Assembly: GCF_000143415.4 (NCBI RefSeq)
Contig: NW_003314264.1
Coordinates: 3,584,229 to 3,648,228, forward strand
Length of the DNA: 64,000 nt
Source: Selaginella moellendorffii
Taxonomy: Eukaryota > Streptophyta > Lycopodiopsida > Selaginellales > Selaginellaceae
Direction: 5' to 3'
Part shown: positions 23,187 to 33,261 of the stretch, piece by piece
How positions within the stretch are numbered: position 1 is the first letter of the stretch
Layout of the letters: each line of letters opens with the position of its first letter
Translations under genes and position numbers: made by a program
The notes under the pieces: generated by a model
The model's input: the letters and a program-made list of their open reading frames with translations, nothing else
Databases searched by the model: none
Told to the model about the DNA's origin: nothing

Positions 23187-24989
23187 ATGGCGATGGCTTT
23201 GGCCTGCCGCTTTCCTTCTTGGCTCGTAGCTCCGCGCTCTTGCTCGCCATGGAATCGATCTGGATTCTCCTCTTTTTCGCTTTCGCTGCATCCTTCCATT
23301 GGCAGCGATTCCATTTCCAGAATTTTGCGCTTGAACAGGAACTGTGAGCGGTGGAGGAATCGCGCAGCTGTGGACGCAGCGAGCGGATATGATCCACGGG
23401 ACGGGGTCGCGGTGTACAAGCCGGCGTCCTATGACGTTCTTGTGAATGGTGAGTTGTTTCGATGAAGAAGAAATTGTTTTACCAAGCTCTGAATTTACAG
23501 ATGTCGTGGATGCGACATTTTTCGCTCTCGATGAGGGAAACAATAGACTGGAGATTGAATTTCCGTAAGTGTTTTGTTCTTCCAATCATACGATTGAGAG
23601 ATAGATTTTTCCATCCAGGCCGCTGCCAAACGAAATTTCCAGCTACAAGGTATGTTGGATCATTTAAAGGGGTTTCCAAAGAAGAAAAAAAGAGGCAGAC
23701 AAAGAGAAGAAGAAAAAGATTTCTGGCTAACAACAATGTTTCGCAGGGATCATCAGATGACTTTATCGACGCAAATATACAGCTAGCTTTGGCTTTTGCG
23801 AACAAGCTAAACGCAGCGAGAGGCATCGTTACCAAGATAGTAAGGTCGCGTTCTGTGCTCGTGCGTTTTCTAAAGTGGAGTCTATTTATCTAGGTGTTTC
23901 CAGATAACGTGGAGAAGAGAAGAGCTTCCAGGGTTTTTCGATCAGCTTTTGACCTCGTAAGCAACTTTTATATGTTGCCAGATTAGAGCTCATAGTTTTG
24001 TGTGCTACTCAGAGTAAAGGGATAAGCCTCGGCTGCCTGGATGATGTTCCAGGAGGCAATGGCTTTCTAAAAGCATTAAGAGGCGCGTTCGAGCTGGACT
24101 TTCAAGAAGATGTGTCGGGAAAATGGCAAACTTCTTCTCCTCCGTCTATGTATGTCGTGGTGAATTGTAGCGGCAATGAGCTCCCGGATCTTCAGAAGTA
24201 TATGGTGAGGGCTGTGCTTCTGGTTTTATGCGCAACTTCCTTCACGGTTTTCTATGCAATGCAGGATGCCGTCGTGGGAAGTGCTTCTATAGTTTTGTTC
24301 AACTTACAGCTAGATAAGTTAAGGTACGAGAAATGTTTAAAACGTTGAGAACTTCCGTGCTAAGGACCGCGACAGGTCAGATCTTGGCCTGTTTGGATTT
24401 CCAGGCAAGGACTTGCAGTACGAGTTTCTGTCGCAGTTCCTCCCTGCCTTCTACATTCGCACCAGGGATTACTCCAAGGTAAAGTAATGTTCTCTCGAAA
24501 ATCTAATGATGGTAAGAAGATAACGCTCACAGAACGTGCCTTTTGCACCTTTCATCGTTAATTACAGTGGAGCACTACTGAGACGTTATCCTGGTATGCC
24601 ATCGCTCTTAATCTTGTGTTTGCCACATTAAGGCTTGGTTTTGTTTGACTCAGGACCATGGCAAGTCATGATTAAACAAGCGAATGGTGTATATGCTTGC
24701 GTAGCTGAGAACAGACAGCGGTTTACGCTAGGACAAGTATTGTCTCTATAACGTACATAGCATTCGTCTGATCTGGATAAATCGTGCAGGCCAAAGAAGA
24801 ACTTTTGCGATCTCTTGGACTGCAAGAAAAAGAAGGCAGCAACCTAGAGTTCTTGCGTAGAGGTTACAAGGTAAGCCTAGTAGTTGCTTTAACGAAACAC
24901 TTGAAAAGCTTTCCTTTCGTGTCAATTAGACGTCGACATGGTGGGAGGATGATGCAGCTCTCGAGAAATCATCGGCATGGAGAAGCTAG
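23187..24989 (+). CDS. DUF1995 protein, probably plastid (LPA3-related family)
   Basis: Twelve exons: 23187-23448, 23501-23564, 23619-23649, 23747-23839, 23894-23956, 24013-24204, 24265-24323, 24376-24478, 24533-24593, 24654-24736, 24790-24870 and 24930-24989. They stay in frame and give 383 residues. The first about 70 residues are rich in serine and arginine and poor in acids, like a chloroplast transit peptide. The body begins [20 protein letters not shown] and includes a core ([20 protein letters not shown], then FPAFY-type residues and [12 protein letters not shown]). This layout fits the DUF1995 family, which includes the photosystem II assembly factor LPA3. The assignment is by pattern; LPA3 identity is not claimed. 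A decayed copy of its 3' half lies just downstream. Confidence 0.8.
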
Positions 24990-25069
24990 TTTCCTTCTTG
25001 TGGACGGAAGCATGTAAATTAAGGTAACATGTTGACTCATTTTGATCTCATCTCTTGCCTCTTTTATCC

Positions 25070-25770
25070 TGAGTTTCTTCGGTGCTACATAGCTTCGTCA
25101 GACTTGGTGCGTTGGAATTAGGACGTTCCAGCTTTTAAGAAGTTGAGGTATGTACTTTCTTCCAATAGTCAATCACCAGAGAAAGACTATGACAGGTCAG
25201 CCTTGGGATTATTTGTAACTGTAGCGGCCTACCAAGGAATTCCAATGTTTCTTTCGCCGCTAGATTAGATTCTAGGCGACTGGACCACCATTTACGCTTC
25301 AAAAACGTAGCTTTTCTTCCTCTCGCACGCTGGCTAATCTCCAGTGTTTGTTTTGCAAAAGGATGGACAGAGCTCTCGCTGCGATTCTATTTGCCGCCGT
25401 TGAGTGGCAAGTCATGATCAAAGGAAACGAATGGTGAGGACAGACAGCGTTTTACACTAGAACAGGTATCTCGCTATAAAAATTACCCACATCCTGTCTA
25501 ATCCGTGCTAAACGAGCAGACAAAAGAGGCACTGCGCGCGTGGACTGCTGCGAGACAAGGAAGGAAGCATTTTGAAAATCTCCGCAGATGGTAATGGCTT
25601 ACAAGGTAGGCCACGATCGCTAGTAACTTGTCTTGTCATCGGTCCCGGGAAATATAGAAAACGCGAAAGAGACTAATTTTCTGTGCTTGGTTTTGTAGGC
25701 ACGAACGTGGTGGGATCTGGATGAATGGATGGGAGCTGTGTGCTGTTGCCTGCCCAAGATCTTTGATTGA
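25070..25770 (+). pseudogene. Decayed tandem copy of the DUF1995 gene 3' half
   Basis: Segments match the preceding gene in the same order: 'gacaggtcagccttggg' (near 25192) against 24371, 'gtggcaagtcatgat' (near 25402) against 24658, 'gacagacagcgttttacact' (near 25439) against 24714, and 'acgtggtgggat' (near 25703) against the last exon near 24937. Frames are broken by insertions, deletions and stops, and the 5' exons are absent. It is read as a dead partial tandem duplication. Confidence 0.75.
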
Positions 25771-26515
25771 TTGATCGTTCGTACCCTGTTGCGCTCTCCG
25801 GCAATCAAGTCTGGATCAATGAAGCTCGATCGAGAGGCCCAGAAAAAGCTTGCTCCAATGGATGGATGTACTTACCATGGGTAAGTGTAAACAAGCTCTT
25901 CTTTTCTATGCTTTTCTCGTCGGGAGACTAAAACTCTTTGCTTTTGGCGCTATAAATGCAGGTACTTGCTCTTGCGGGACGTCACAAACTCGGGGAGCCT
26001 TGGATCTCGATGACAATGCCAGTGCGCGAGTGACTCGATCGATCGGTGTCTCTCTCGTGCTAATGTACCTTGGATCTAAATCCTCGCGAGAGGCAGGCAC
26101 CACAAACATACATTTTCTTGCAATTTTCAAAGCGGGCTTGGCATGTGGTGGCGAGGATTGCTCCCATATTCTATTCGTCAATGCTGGGCGGATTGTTTAC
26201 TTGTTTTAATCGATCAAGGGGAGAGTATGACAGGGACGCACTAGAAAAAAAATTTGCGGTGCTGGTACCACCTTTGTTGCTAATCCTGTGTTACCTGGAT
26301 GTTGACTTCTTGGTTTCCTTTGAATGAATCTCATAGCCCACAAGCAACTGAGGTCACTGCTAGTAATTGTGGTGGTGGTAAGCGGTAGCGTTTCGTTTGG
26401 GGGCGGCATATTCCAAATCCAAAACCCAAGTGTGCACTCATTCAAGTTTCTTAACTGGTTAAAGTCAACTAATGCCAACAAAAGGATGTAACGTAAGGGC
26501 GAGAGACTAAATTAA
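25771..26515. other. Intergenic region
   Basis: No supported gene. Short frames (25850-26209 plus, 25906-26181 minus) lack recognisable domains or clear splice structure. Part may be further remnant of the tandem duplication. Confidence 0.4.
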
Positions 26516-26847
26516 TCAAACCATGGAAAAATCATCCATGGTAAAAATCGATCGCATTTTGGTATAAAGGGATTTATAAAAGCGCATCCAGTCGCTGTCG
26601 ATCATCGTTCCCACAGCCACCATTTGGACAAAGCCAACAACAATCATCATGCTTCCAAACAAGTAGCTACATTGGTTAGTCCTTTGCGAGATCCTGTCCG
26701 TCGGCGCCGCCGTGGCGCGCCCGGCGCCGTCCACCTGGCACCATCCCCGCCGTTGGGAGCGCACGGGCCCCGATAGCACCACGACCGCATGTGAACTGCC
26801 ACCACTACCGCGCGCAGTGTGGCTCTTACACGGTCCGCCATAGCCAC
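26516..26847 (-). CDS. Possible small membrane protein, unrecognised
   Basis: A minus-strand open frame to the stop at 26516 encodes a basic segment followed by one hydrophobic helix (SYLFGSMMIVVGFVQMVAVG) and a short polar tail (DSDWMRFYKSLY). A start near 26847 lies in a different frame, so a short intron or a different initiation site would be needed to join the two. A telo-box cluster (ttagggttagggttag) at about 26898-26913 sits just upstream, as for other genes here. The product is not recognised and the model is weak; it may not be a gene. Confidence 0.25.
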
Positions 26848-27307
26848 AGAGCTTGGCTTGCCTTGGCTCCCCCCGGGAGCGAGAGGGAATTGGGGGAGTT
26901 AGGGTTAGGGTTAGCGAGTAAGCGATCGATCAGCGCAGCGTCGTCCCGGCGTACTGATGATTTGGTGGATACATTCGCGAGCCGAGCCTAGATTTGTAGA
27001 ATCTGGTCCTTTTTGCGCCACCGATTCCTCCATGGGCAATCAGTCCTTTACTACATTTGTGGCAGCGATTTGTGGAGATGTCGCATTCTCCTGTTCCAGC
27101 CCCTTGGCGAGAGTTTTGATATGTGAGGCGCGCGAGCGAGAGTGAAAGCGAGAGAGAGAGAGAGGTCGAAAGAGAGAGCGAAAGAGAGAGCGAGAGGGAA
27201 AGAGAAAGAGATTTTTGCTCTTTGCTCTCCCTTCCGCTAGATCCTTGATGAGGAGCTCCTAGGCATCGATCGCGCAGTCCTCGCGAATTCCGCCCCCTCC
27301 CCTGGCC
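26848..27307. other. Promoter and leader of the F-box/kelch gene
   Basis: Contains the telo-box cluster near 26898-26913 and a GA-rich microsatellite at about 27130-27215 (gagagagag with cgaaagagagag). It sits close enough to the start at 27308 to be 5'-UTR. No other coding feature is supported. Confidence 0.45.
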
Positions 27308-28783
27308 ATGGACGAGGAGAAATCCAAATCGGGGCCGCCTGGCGCGGCGCTGTGCGGGAGATGCCACGTCTCGGAGGAGCTGGAGCTGCAGGCCAGGAGC
27401 ATGATCCTTGGTGGCTCTGGTGGCGGCGGCGACGCCGTGCCTCCTCCTCTGTGCAATAGCCACAACAAGCATTGCTGCTGCAAGCTAGGCCGGCACACCC
27501 CAACGCACACGCTCACGTATGACGCGGAGCTCATCGCCCTCGACCCCTTCAGCAGATCCAAGAAGATCCGGCGCGGCGCCAATGGCCGATTCGTGCCCAG
27601 CGACGCGAAGATCCAGCACGGCGGCGGCGGCACCAATTCGGAGCTTACGTCAACGGTTGTTGCCATGGAAGTTGACAGCGGCGGGAATTGGCTCGAGAGC
27701 GACGACGGCGCTGGTGGCGGAGGAGAATTGGCGGACAGCTCGCTCATCCCGGGGCTCGGGGACGACGTGGCGCGCCTCTGCCTCGCCCGGCTGCCCAGAT
27801 CCTGCTACGGCCAGTTCTACACGGTAAGCAAGAGATTTTGCTCGCTACTTAGGAGCGGGGAGCTGTATAGCACGCGCCGCGGCCTGGGCATCTCAGAGCA
27901 ATGGGTCTATCTTCTCAACAGCGGCCAATCCGTGTGGCGGGCCTTCTGCCTGGTCGATGGCGGGCGATGGCGGCCGCTCCCGCCCACGCCCTCGGATCCA
28001 TGCTTCAATATGTGCGACAAGGAGTCGCTCACCGCAGGGACGCAGCTGCTCGTGGTCGGGCGCGAGATCAATGGCCACTGCATCTGGGGCTACGATCTCC
28101 TCACCGATCGCTGGTTCCGAGCTCCACAGATGAACACCCGGCGCTGCCTCTACGCCTCGGCCAGCTGCGGCACCCACGCGTTTGTCGCGGGGGGGATCGA
28201 CTCCGCCACCCAGCTCGAGCTCCGCGCCGCCGAGCGCTACGACTCGTCGTCCGGGCGGTGGGAGGCGCTGCCGGACATGATCAAGCCGCGGAAGATGTGC
28301 TCGGGGTTTTACATGGATGGCAAGTTCTACGTGATCGGTGGCGCCAACGCCGCCAGCGCGGAGCTCACTTGCGGCGAGGAGTTTGATCCCGACGCCGGGA
28401 CGTGGAGGGAGATCCCCGGGATGTGTCCTGCCAGGAGCGATACGACGAGCAACTCGCCGCCGCTGGTGGCGGTGGTGGACAACCAGCTCTTCAGCTTGGA
28501 TGCGTCGTCCAGGAAGCTCAAGCGGTACTGCAAGCGATCGAACTCGTGGAGGGTGATCGGCGATGTTCCTGTCAAGGCGGACTCGAGCAGTGGGTGGGGG
28601 ATGGCGTTCAAGGCCGTGGATGGGCAGCTGCTCTTGATAGGCGGCGATCGGAGGGACGGAGACGCGATCTATGCGTGGAAGCCGTGCGAGGAGGAGGGCG
28701 GCGCCGCTGTAAATTGGAAGTTCATTGCCGGATTGGTACCACCGGGGACGTTCGTCTTCAACTGCGCGGTCATGTCCGCGTGA
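27308..28783 (+). CDS. F-box/kelch-repeat protein (SKIP11-like)
   Basis: Intronless, 491 residues. The N-terminal third is low-complexity and cysteine/histidine-containing. An F-box lies at about residues 145-190 (LIPGLGDDVARLCLARLPRS, then VSKRFCSLLRSGEL). Kelch repeats follow from about 270: SASCGTHAFVAGGID, then ERYDSSSGRWEALPDM, then FYMDGKFYVIGG and QLLLIGGDRRDG. The family forms SCF ubiquitin ligases: the F-box binds SKP1 and the kelch propeller captures the substrate. The arrangement and lack of introns match Arabidopsis SKIP11 and its relatives. The substrate is unknown. Confidence 0.93.
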   Translation: MDEEKSKSGPPGAALCGRCHVSEELELQARSMILGGSGGGGDAVPPPLCNSHNKHCCCKLGRHTPTHTLTYDAELIALDPFSRSKKIRRGANGRFVPSDAKIQHGGGGTNSELTSTVVAMEVDSGGNWLESDDGAGGGGELADSSLIPGLGDDVARLCLARLPRSCYGQFYTVSKRFCSLLRSGELYSTRRGLGISEQWVYLLNSGQSVWRAFCLVDGGRWRPLPPTPSDPCFNMCDKESLTAGTQLLVVGREINGHCIWGYDLLTDRWFRAPQMNTRRCLYASASCGTHAFVAGGIDSATQLELRAAERYDSSSGRWEALPDMIKPRKMCSGFYMDGKFYVIGGANAASAELTCGEEFDPDAGTWREIPGMCPARSDTTSNSPPLVAVVDNQLFSLDASSRKLKRYCKRSNSWRVIGDVPVKADSSSGWGMAFKAVDGQLLLIGGDRRDGDAIYAWKPCEEEGGAAVNWKFIAGLVPPGTFVFNCAVMSA

Positions 28784-29295
28784 GCTAGGCTCCGACCATT
28801 AGAAAAAGGAGTTCTTCGGTCGATCGATCGCGAGGTTCCATCTTTTTTGGTGGCGGAGTGGCGGTGGTGGAGCAGAGTTAAGTTCTTCCGCTTTTCTTTT
28901 TTCTCTTTTTCTCTTTTTTATTCTTCGCTCAAAGTTTTCCAGGGGATAGCTTATAGGATCAATGACAGCACCATTGGCTGCGCTGCTCATCTATATAAAA
29001 CCTCCATCAAAGTGGAATCCACTTTTTTTTAGTTTTCTCTTCTTTCCTGCTTGAGCTCGATCGATCGCGCGACTGTAGACTAAATTCGCGAATCGAGCCA
29101 GCCACCACTGCGAGGGTTCCCGTCCGTATGCTGGCCACCAACCGTACGGCTGGCTGACCAAAACACCAAAACCAAAAGAAAAAACTTAGCGCGGTAAAAT
29201 CCACTTTTAAAGACCCAAAGACCTTTTAACATCGCCTCCACTCTCGGGCAAAATGGGTAAGTTTTTAGGAGGGTCTCGCTCACACGCAGGAGACG
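28784..29295. other. Intergenic region
   Basis: F-box gene 3' flank and promoter of the NOI-domain gene. No coding or RNA feature was recognised. Confidence 0.4.
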
Positions 29296-30022
29296 ATGAA
29301 GGACGAGCTCGAGGAATCGAGGAGTAGTAGCAGCGGCCATGGCGGATCCGGGAGCCCTAATCCTGCTCGAAGATCCATGGAATCTAGTAACAGTGCCCAC
29401 GGAGCGAGATCTCCCTTGCATCCCAGAGCAGGAGCAGCGGGCAGTGGAGCTAGAAAGCCTCCGGGCGAGGCCACTCCCACCAGGAAATCCCACAGTCGAT
29501 TCGTGGATCCAGTTGAGTTTTTCTGTAGAGTTAGGCCTAGCTAGGTAGAGTGTGATCTTCGATTTTTGTTTCTCTTGGTGCGTGCGTGCATTGGTGGACT
29601 GGTCAATTCTTAAAGACCGAGCGTGACTTTTTTTGACTTTTTCTCTCTTTGTCTTCTTGGGCTAGTTTCTTCCGCGATCTAATCCGCAAACTTGTTCTTT
29701 GTTTTTGGCGACTTCCAGCCGGAGCGCGTGGCGGCGCCGCTGCCCAAGTTCGGGCAATGGGACGTGAACAATCCCTCCTCGGCCGACGAGTTCTCGGCGA
29801 TCTTCGAGGACGCTGTGGTGGAGAAGAGGGGCGATTCCAGAGGGGGAGGGATTGCGTATGGCTACTCCGACCGCGATCGCTCGTCGTCTTCGTTTGACAG
29901 GAAGAAGCCCAAATCGATCACGGTAACGATGCTGCTAAAAATCTCTCTTTTGCCCTCAAAATCGATTGGATTGATCCTCGCAGGAACGATTGTGCTGCTG
30001 CTTCACGCCGAGAATTGGCTAG
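29296..30022 (+). CDS. RIN4/NOI-domain protein with C-terminal acylation motif
   Basis: Proposed exons 29296-29511, 29719-29922 and 29984-30022 (frame kept) give 152 residues. The NOI core is at about residues 78-110: PLPKFGQWDVNNPSSADEFS followed by AIFEDAVVEKR. RIN4 relatives show the same PxFGxW and FxxAxxEK spacing. The last exon is tiny and encodes ERLCCCFTPRIG, the cysteine cluster that is palmitoylated to anchor RIN4 proteins at the plasma membrane. RIN4-family proteins are negative regulators of immune signalling and hubs targeted by pathogen effectors. The N-terminal exon is less certain: its donor (CCA|GTTGAG) is weak, and the start at 29296 rests only on the open frame. Confidence 0.75.
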
Positions 30023-30206
30023 GTTGGAGAAAGTTTGTGGAGTTTTCTCGGTTTTTAGGATAATTACAAAAAAAAATGTAGCAACGGTCAAGTGACACGT
30101 CATCTGCCACGTGGGATTCCCCCCATTCCCATTTTGAATGCTCCTCCTGTGTAATTGCTCCATCCAGCCGCTAGAACCCTAATCGCGGGGGAGCTCGACC
30201 GCATCC

Positions 30207-30752
30207 ATGCCGAACAAGGCGTCCTCCTCGTCCTCCAGCGGCCGCCACAACAAGGTATTCGTGCTGCAGAGGAGTCTAGGGAGCTCACCGGTGCTGGAGG
30301 GCAGCTATGGCGAGCAAATCGGGATCCCTGGGCACCAGAGCGGCCTCGTCGGGGTCTATGTCTCGGAAGAACAGGCCTACGCCGCCGTGATCCAGCGCCA
30401 GGTCGCCGGGATGGAGCAGATCGCCGGGAGCATGCTCACGGATCTGCGCAAAGTGGTGTCGGTCAAGGGGCTGTCGTTCAAGGAGCGCTACAAGAAGATG
30501 CTCGAGTGGGTTCGCGACTGCGATTGGTACAGGGTCGCCGACGCCGTGAGCTTCCAGATCAAGGAGTGCCCGCTGGTGCCGTTTGAGAAGGTGAACGAGT
30601 CCAAGCTCTTCGATGGCGTCCAGGATCTCCAGTCGGCGGTGTCTGACAATGGGTCTTTCGTGGACGACGAGGAGGACGATGAGCTCTACGACGAGGCTGG
30701 TGTTGGCGGCAAGGGAGGAGGAGCCAAGAAGAGGAGATATGCGCACTACTAG
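30207..30752 (+). CDS. Unrecognised single-exon protein
   Basis: 181 residues. A serine-rich basic start is followed by a central region with predicted helices (AAVIQRQVAGMEQIAGSML, then FKERYKKMLEWVRDCDWYRV). An acidic stretch (DDEEDDELYDEAG) and a basic end (KKRRYAHY) follow. Codon use and GC are like the neighbouring coding regions. An AACCCTAAT telo-box lies at 30175-30183, just before the ATG, supporting a real gene. I do not recognise the family; the nuclear-type basic end and soluble composition are all that can be said. Confidence 0.65.
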   Translation: MPNKASSSSSSGRHNKVFVLQRSLGSSPVLEGSYGEQIGIPGHQSGLVGVYVSEEQAYAAVIQRQVAGMEQIAGSMLTDLRKVVSVKGLSFKERYKKMLEWVRDCDWYRVADAVSFQIKECPLVPFEKVNESKLFDGVQDLQSAVSDNGSFVDDEEDDELYDEAGVGGKGGGAKKRRYAHY

Positions 30753-31328
30753 CTCAAGGTGCTGTATTGCATTTCTTCTTGGATTGTTTATCTAGTTTTT
30801 TAGCTTCCTTTCCTCTGTTTTCTCTCATGCTTTGCTGCTTGCAAAGGTCATGACTCATTCATAGCTAGCTAGAATTGTTTGTCTCGCTCAGTTGGAGCCA
30901 GCGTCCACAGTTGAGTGAGGCATTCCAGTGTTCTTTCTAAGATGCAATGCAAGTTGTGCTCTTAATTTATTTGCAACGGTGTGGAACGTCACTGACTGTT
31001 TTGGCATCTTTTAACTAATTTCTAGTTCTCCAAGTTGGTCCTCTGGATGGAATTGAGTCATAGTTTTCTGCAAGTTACAGGCAGGCGTGATTCCTGGAGA
31101 ACTATGGCATAGGCAATCGGTACGTACCATTTTTTATCTATCGTATGCTGTTTTGAGTTTTGAGGTGCCCATCAAGAAGCATGGACTACTGACATCAACT
31201 TGTTTGCAGGATTTCTGTCCTTTACGATAACGCGGCCACAGTGAACTGTGGCAAAATCGCTCTCGAGCGTCACGTGGGTGAATTCCGTAGTCAATACAGC
31301 TACTAGGCTTCTTGTTTCTCATTTTGCC
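30753..31328. other. Intergenic region
   Basis: 3' flank of the unknown gene and promoter of the bHLH gene. A possible 5'-UTR intron acceptor (ttgtttgcag) is at about 31209. Nothing else was recognised. Confidence 0.4.
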
Positions 31329-32064
31329 ATGGCTGCTTGGGCTGAACGACTGTGGGATTTTGAGTCCTCTAGTGCTCTGATTGATCATTATTTCGATGCC
31401 CCCAGTTTTTGTAAGGATGCAGCTGCTGCTCAGGCTCCACAAACTCCGGATTATCGTAAGAAGCTCCGCGTCGTGGGGTCCAAACGAGAAAGCCACGTCT
31501 TGGGCGAGCGAGAGAGGAGGAAGGAAATGAATCAGCTGTTTGCACGGATGGAAGCTGTGTTGCCTGAGCCACCTCCAAAGGTAAACGCATCCACTCAGTG
31601 CCACTAATGAGGGCCAAACTTCTTGTCTCTCACAGATGACCAAGCCAGCTTTGGTGGACGAGGTTCTAAAGTACATTCAAGAACTACAAGTCGAGCTCGA
31701 AGATCTTTCCGAGAAACGAAAGGCCGCACAGAAGGCAGCGCAGATGCGACGTGCTCTCCATCCAACACCAGCGCCAAATGTGGCTGTGACTATGTGCGGA
31801 AGCAGTGCACTCGTGACTGTGATCAGCAAACGGCAGCAAGACCTCTTCAGCAAGATTCTTCATTTGGTAACCAGGTTTCAAGTGGAACTGGTCGGCGCGA
31901 GCGTCTCTACTGCTAGTTCATCCATGTTTCATCACATTCATATCAAGGTAAACATCCCCCTTTGTTCCTCGGTTTTCTCCTCACATTGCGTCTGGCAGGC
32001 TTGTAAGCAGGATTTCTCTTCCGAGGCTCTTGAAGAGGCTCTCCGGCAGCTGGTTAGTAGATGA
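31329..32064 (+). CDS. bHLH transcription factor with ACT-like C-terminus
   Basis: Three exons, 31329-31580, 31636-31947 and 31999-32064, give 209 residues. The basic helix-loop-helix is at about residues 55-110: SHVLGERERRKEMNQLFARM carries the H-E-R positions for E-box/G-box binding. After a proline-containing loop comes KPALVDEVLKYIQELQVELE. The region after it (VAVTMCGSSALVTVISKRQQ, then LFSKILHLVTRFQVELVGAS) has the beta-alpha-beta layout of the ACT-like dimerisation domain in many plant bHLH proteins. The protein is short, with little N-terminal sequence. The target pathway cannot be inferred. The first in-frame ATG is at 31329. Confidence 0.88.
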
Positions 32065-32215
32065 TACATCACTACCTATTGAGTGTCCCTTCCGGAAGAA
32101 TCACACAATTAAATTACAGGCAGTTTGTCATCACATAGAATAAGTTTGCAATCTCACAAGGTATATATATTAGTACCACCATGAAACAAAGCTTGAACAG
32201 AGTAATGTGTGATTT

Positions 32216-32974
32216 TCAAGTGAGATTTCGGAGGAACTCGGCCGCGGTCGCAATCGCTCCGCCAGTAATCGCGCTTGAAATGACGCGCTCGTGGGTCACG
32301 TTTGAATCGGTCAGCGACAGTGCCGCTCCCGTCAATGCTCCACCCAGCAATGCGTTCTTCTGCGCACCCAAGAACAATTGTTTTTAGAAAAAATCGTCAT
32401 AAAAAAACTAGAAAAATCGAGAACCCAGTCATGGACTCCGCGAGCTTCCTGCATCGTGTAGGTCATTCCCGAGTAAATCCCAGCCACCATTCCTGGAGAG
32501 CGAGCAAGCATTTGATCAAAAGCGTGTAAGAAACGCTTTAGAGGAGACGAGTTGTTTACCCCACTGCAAGCACTCCTTCCCCATTTGATTCACCTGGAGA
32601 CCAGCAAAAGAAAATTGAGATTTTGGTAAAGTTTTCAATAGTGAATAAAGAATCCTTACCGATTTCTCGAGAGACCTCTTGTCAGCACTCTCTGCCGCAA
32701 GCACAAAGCCCTGTTAGCACAATGCTGAGGAGTATATCCAATCCACATACCTTGAGAAACGTAGCGCATGGACTCTTGGGCTGCCGCATGGAGGGCGCCG
32801 GTCTGTGGATGGAAGATTAGAGAGAGAAGATTGGAACTATCAAGCTATTCCATGGCTCACCCCTCCGACTTTGATGAATCCATCCACAATCCGGTTGAGA
32901 AGAGGATGCCCCATGTCGATCAAAACATCCACATTGGGTCCATCGAAGCTAGTGTTGACGCGTGCTTGCGGCAT
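32216..32974 (-). CDS. OEP16: Outer envelope pore protein 16 (PRAT/Tim17-22 family)
   Basis: Six exons, 32861-32974, 32751-32802, 32660-32691, 32560-32593, 32425-32492 and 32216-32359, stay in frame and give 147 residues, the usual OEP16 length. The N-terminus is soluble (PQARVNTSFDGPNVDVLID). Glycine-rich hydrophobic helices follow: KVGGTGALHAAAQES, MVAGIYSGMTYTMQEARG, NALLGGALTGAALSLTDSN and ISSAITGGAIATAAEF, the four-helix PRAT pattern. OEP16 forms an amino-acid-selective channel in the chloroplast outer envelope. Internal exons of 32-68 bp are small but phases agree. It is divergent from the FGT1-like gene, with 287 bp between start codons. Confidence 0.92.
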
Positions 32975-33261
32975 TTTTCCCTCTCCTGGATTGATCGATT
33001 CTAGCAGTTACTGCGCAATCTTAAAAATTTCTCTAGAACAGTGAAGGACAGGGGCTAGAAGGGCAACGCTGGGTTTTGATCTACGAGATATCTTCTTCGG
33101 TGCAACACGTGTTCGCTCCTTAGCGGTGCTGGAGCATGCAAGTGTGACGCGTGCCCTATGACATTGCTAGCCAGCGTGGCGTAGGATATTCGTATACTTT
33201 AGGGATTTACCTTTAGGGTTTAAGCGCAAGGGCAAAAGTGTCATTCTCTAAAGCCCTAGCT

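Noticed and set aside
26888..26914. Telomere-like repeat as a chromosome end or interstitial telomere
   Set aside because: Only about three units, and similar short motifs occur upstream of many genes, so telo-box promoter elements explain it better.
26930..27747. Minus-strand frames of 162-180 residues over the F-box leader and first codons
   Set aside because: Composed of GA-repeat translations (SLSLSLSL) and antisense of the F-box protein; no domain.
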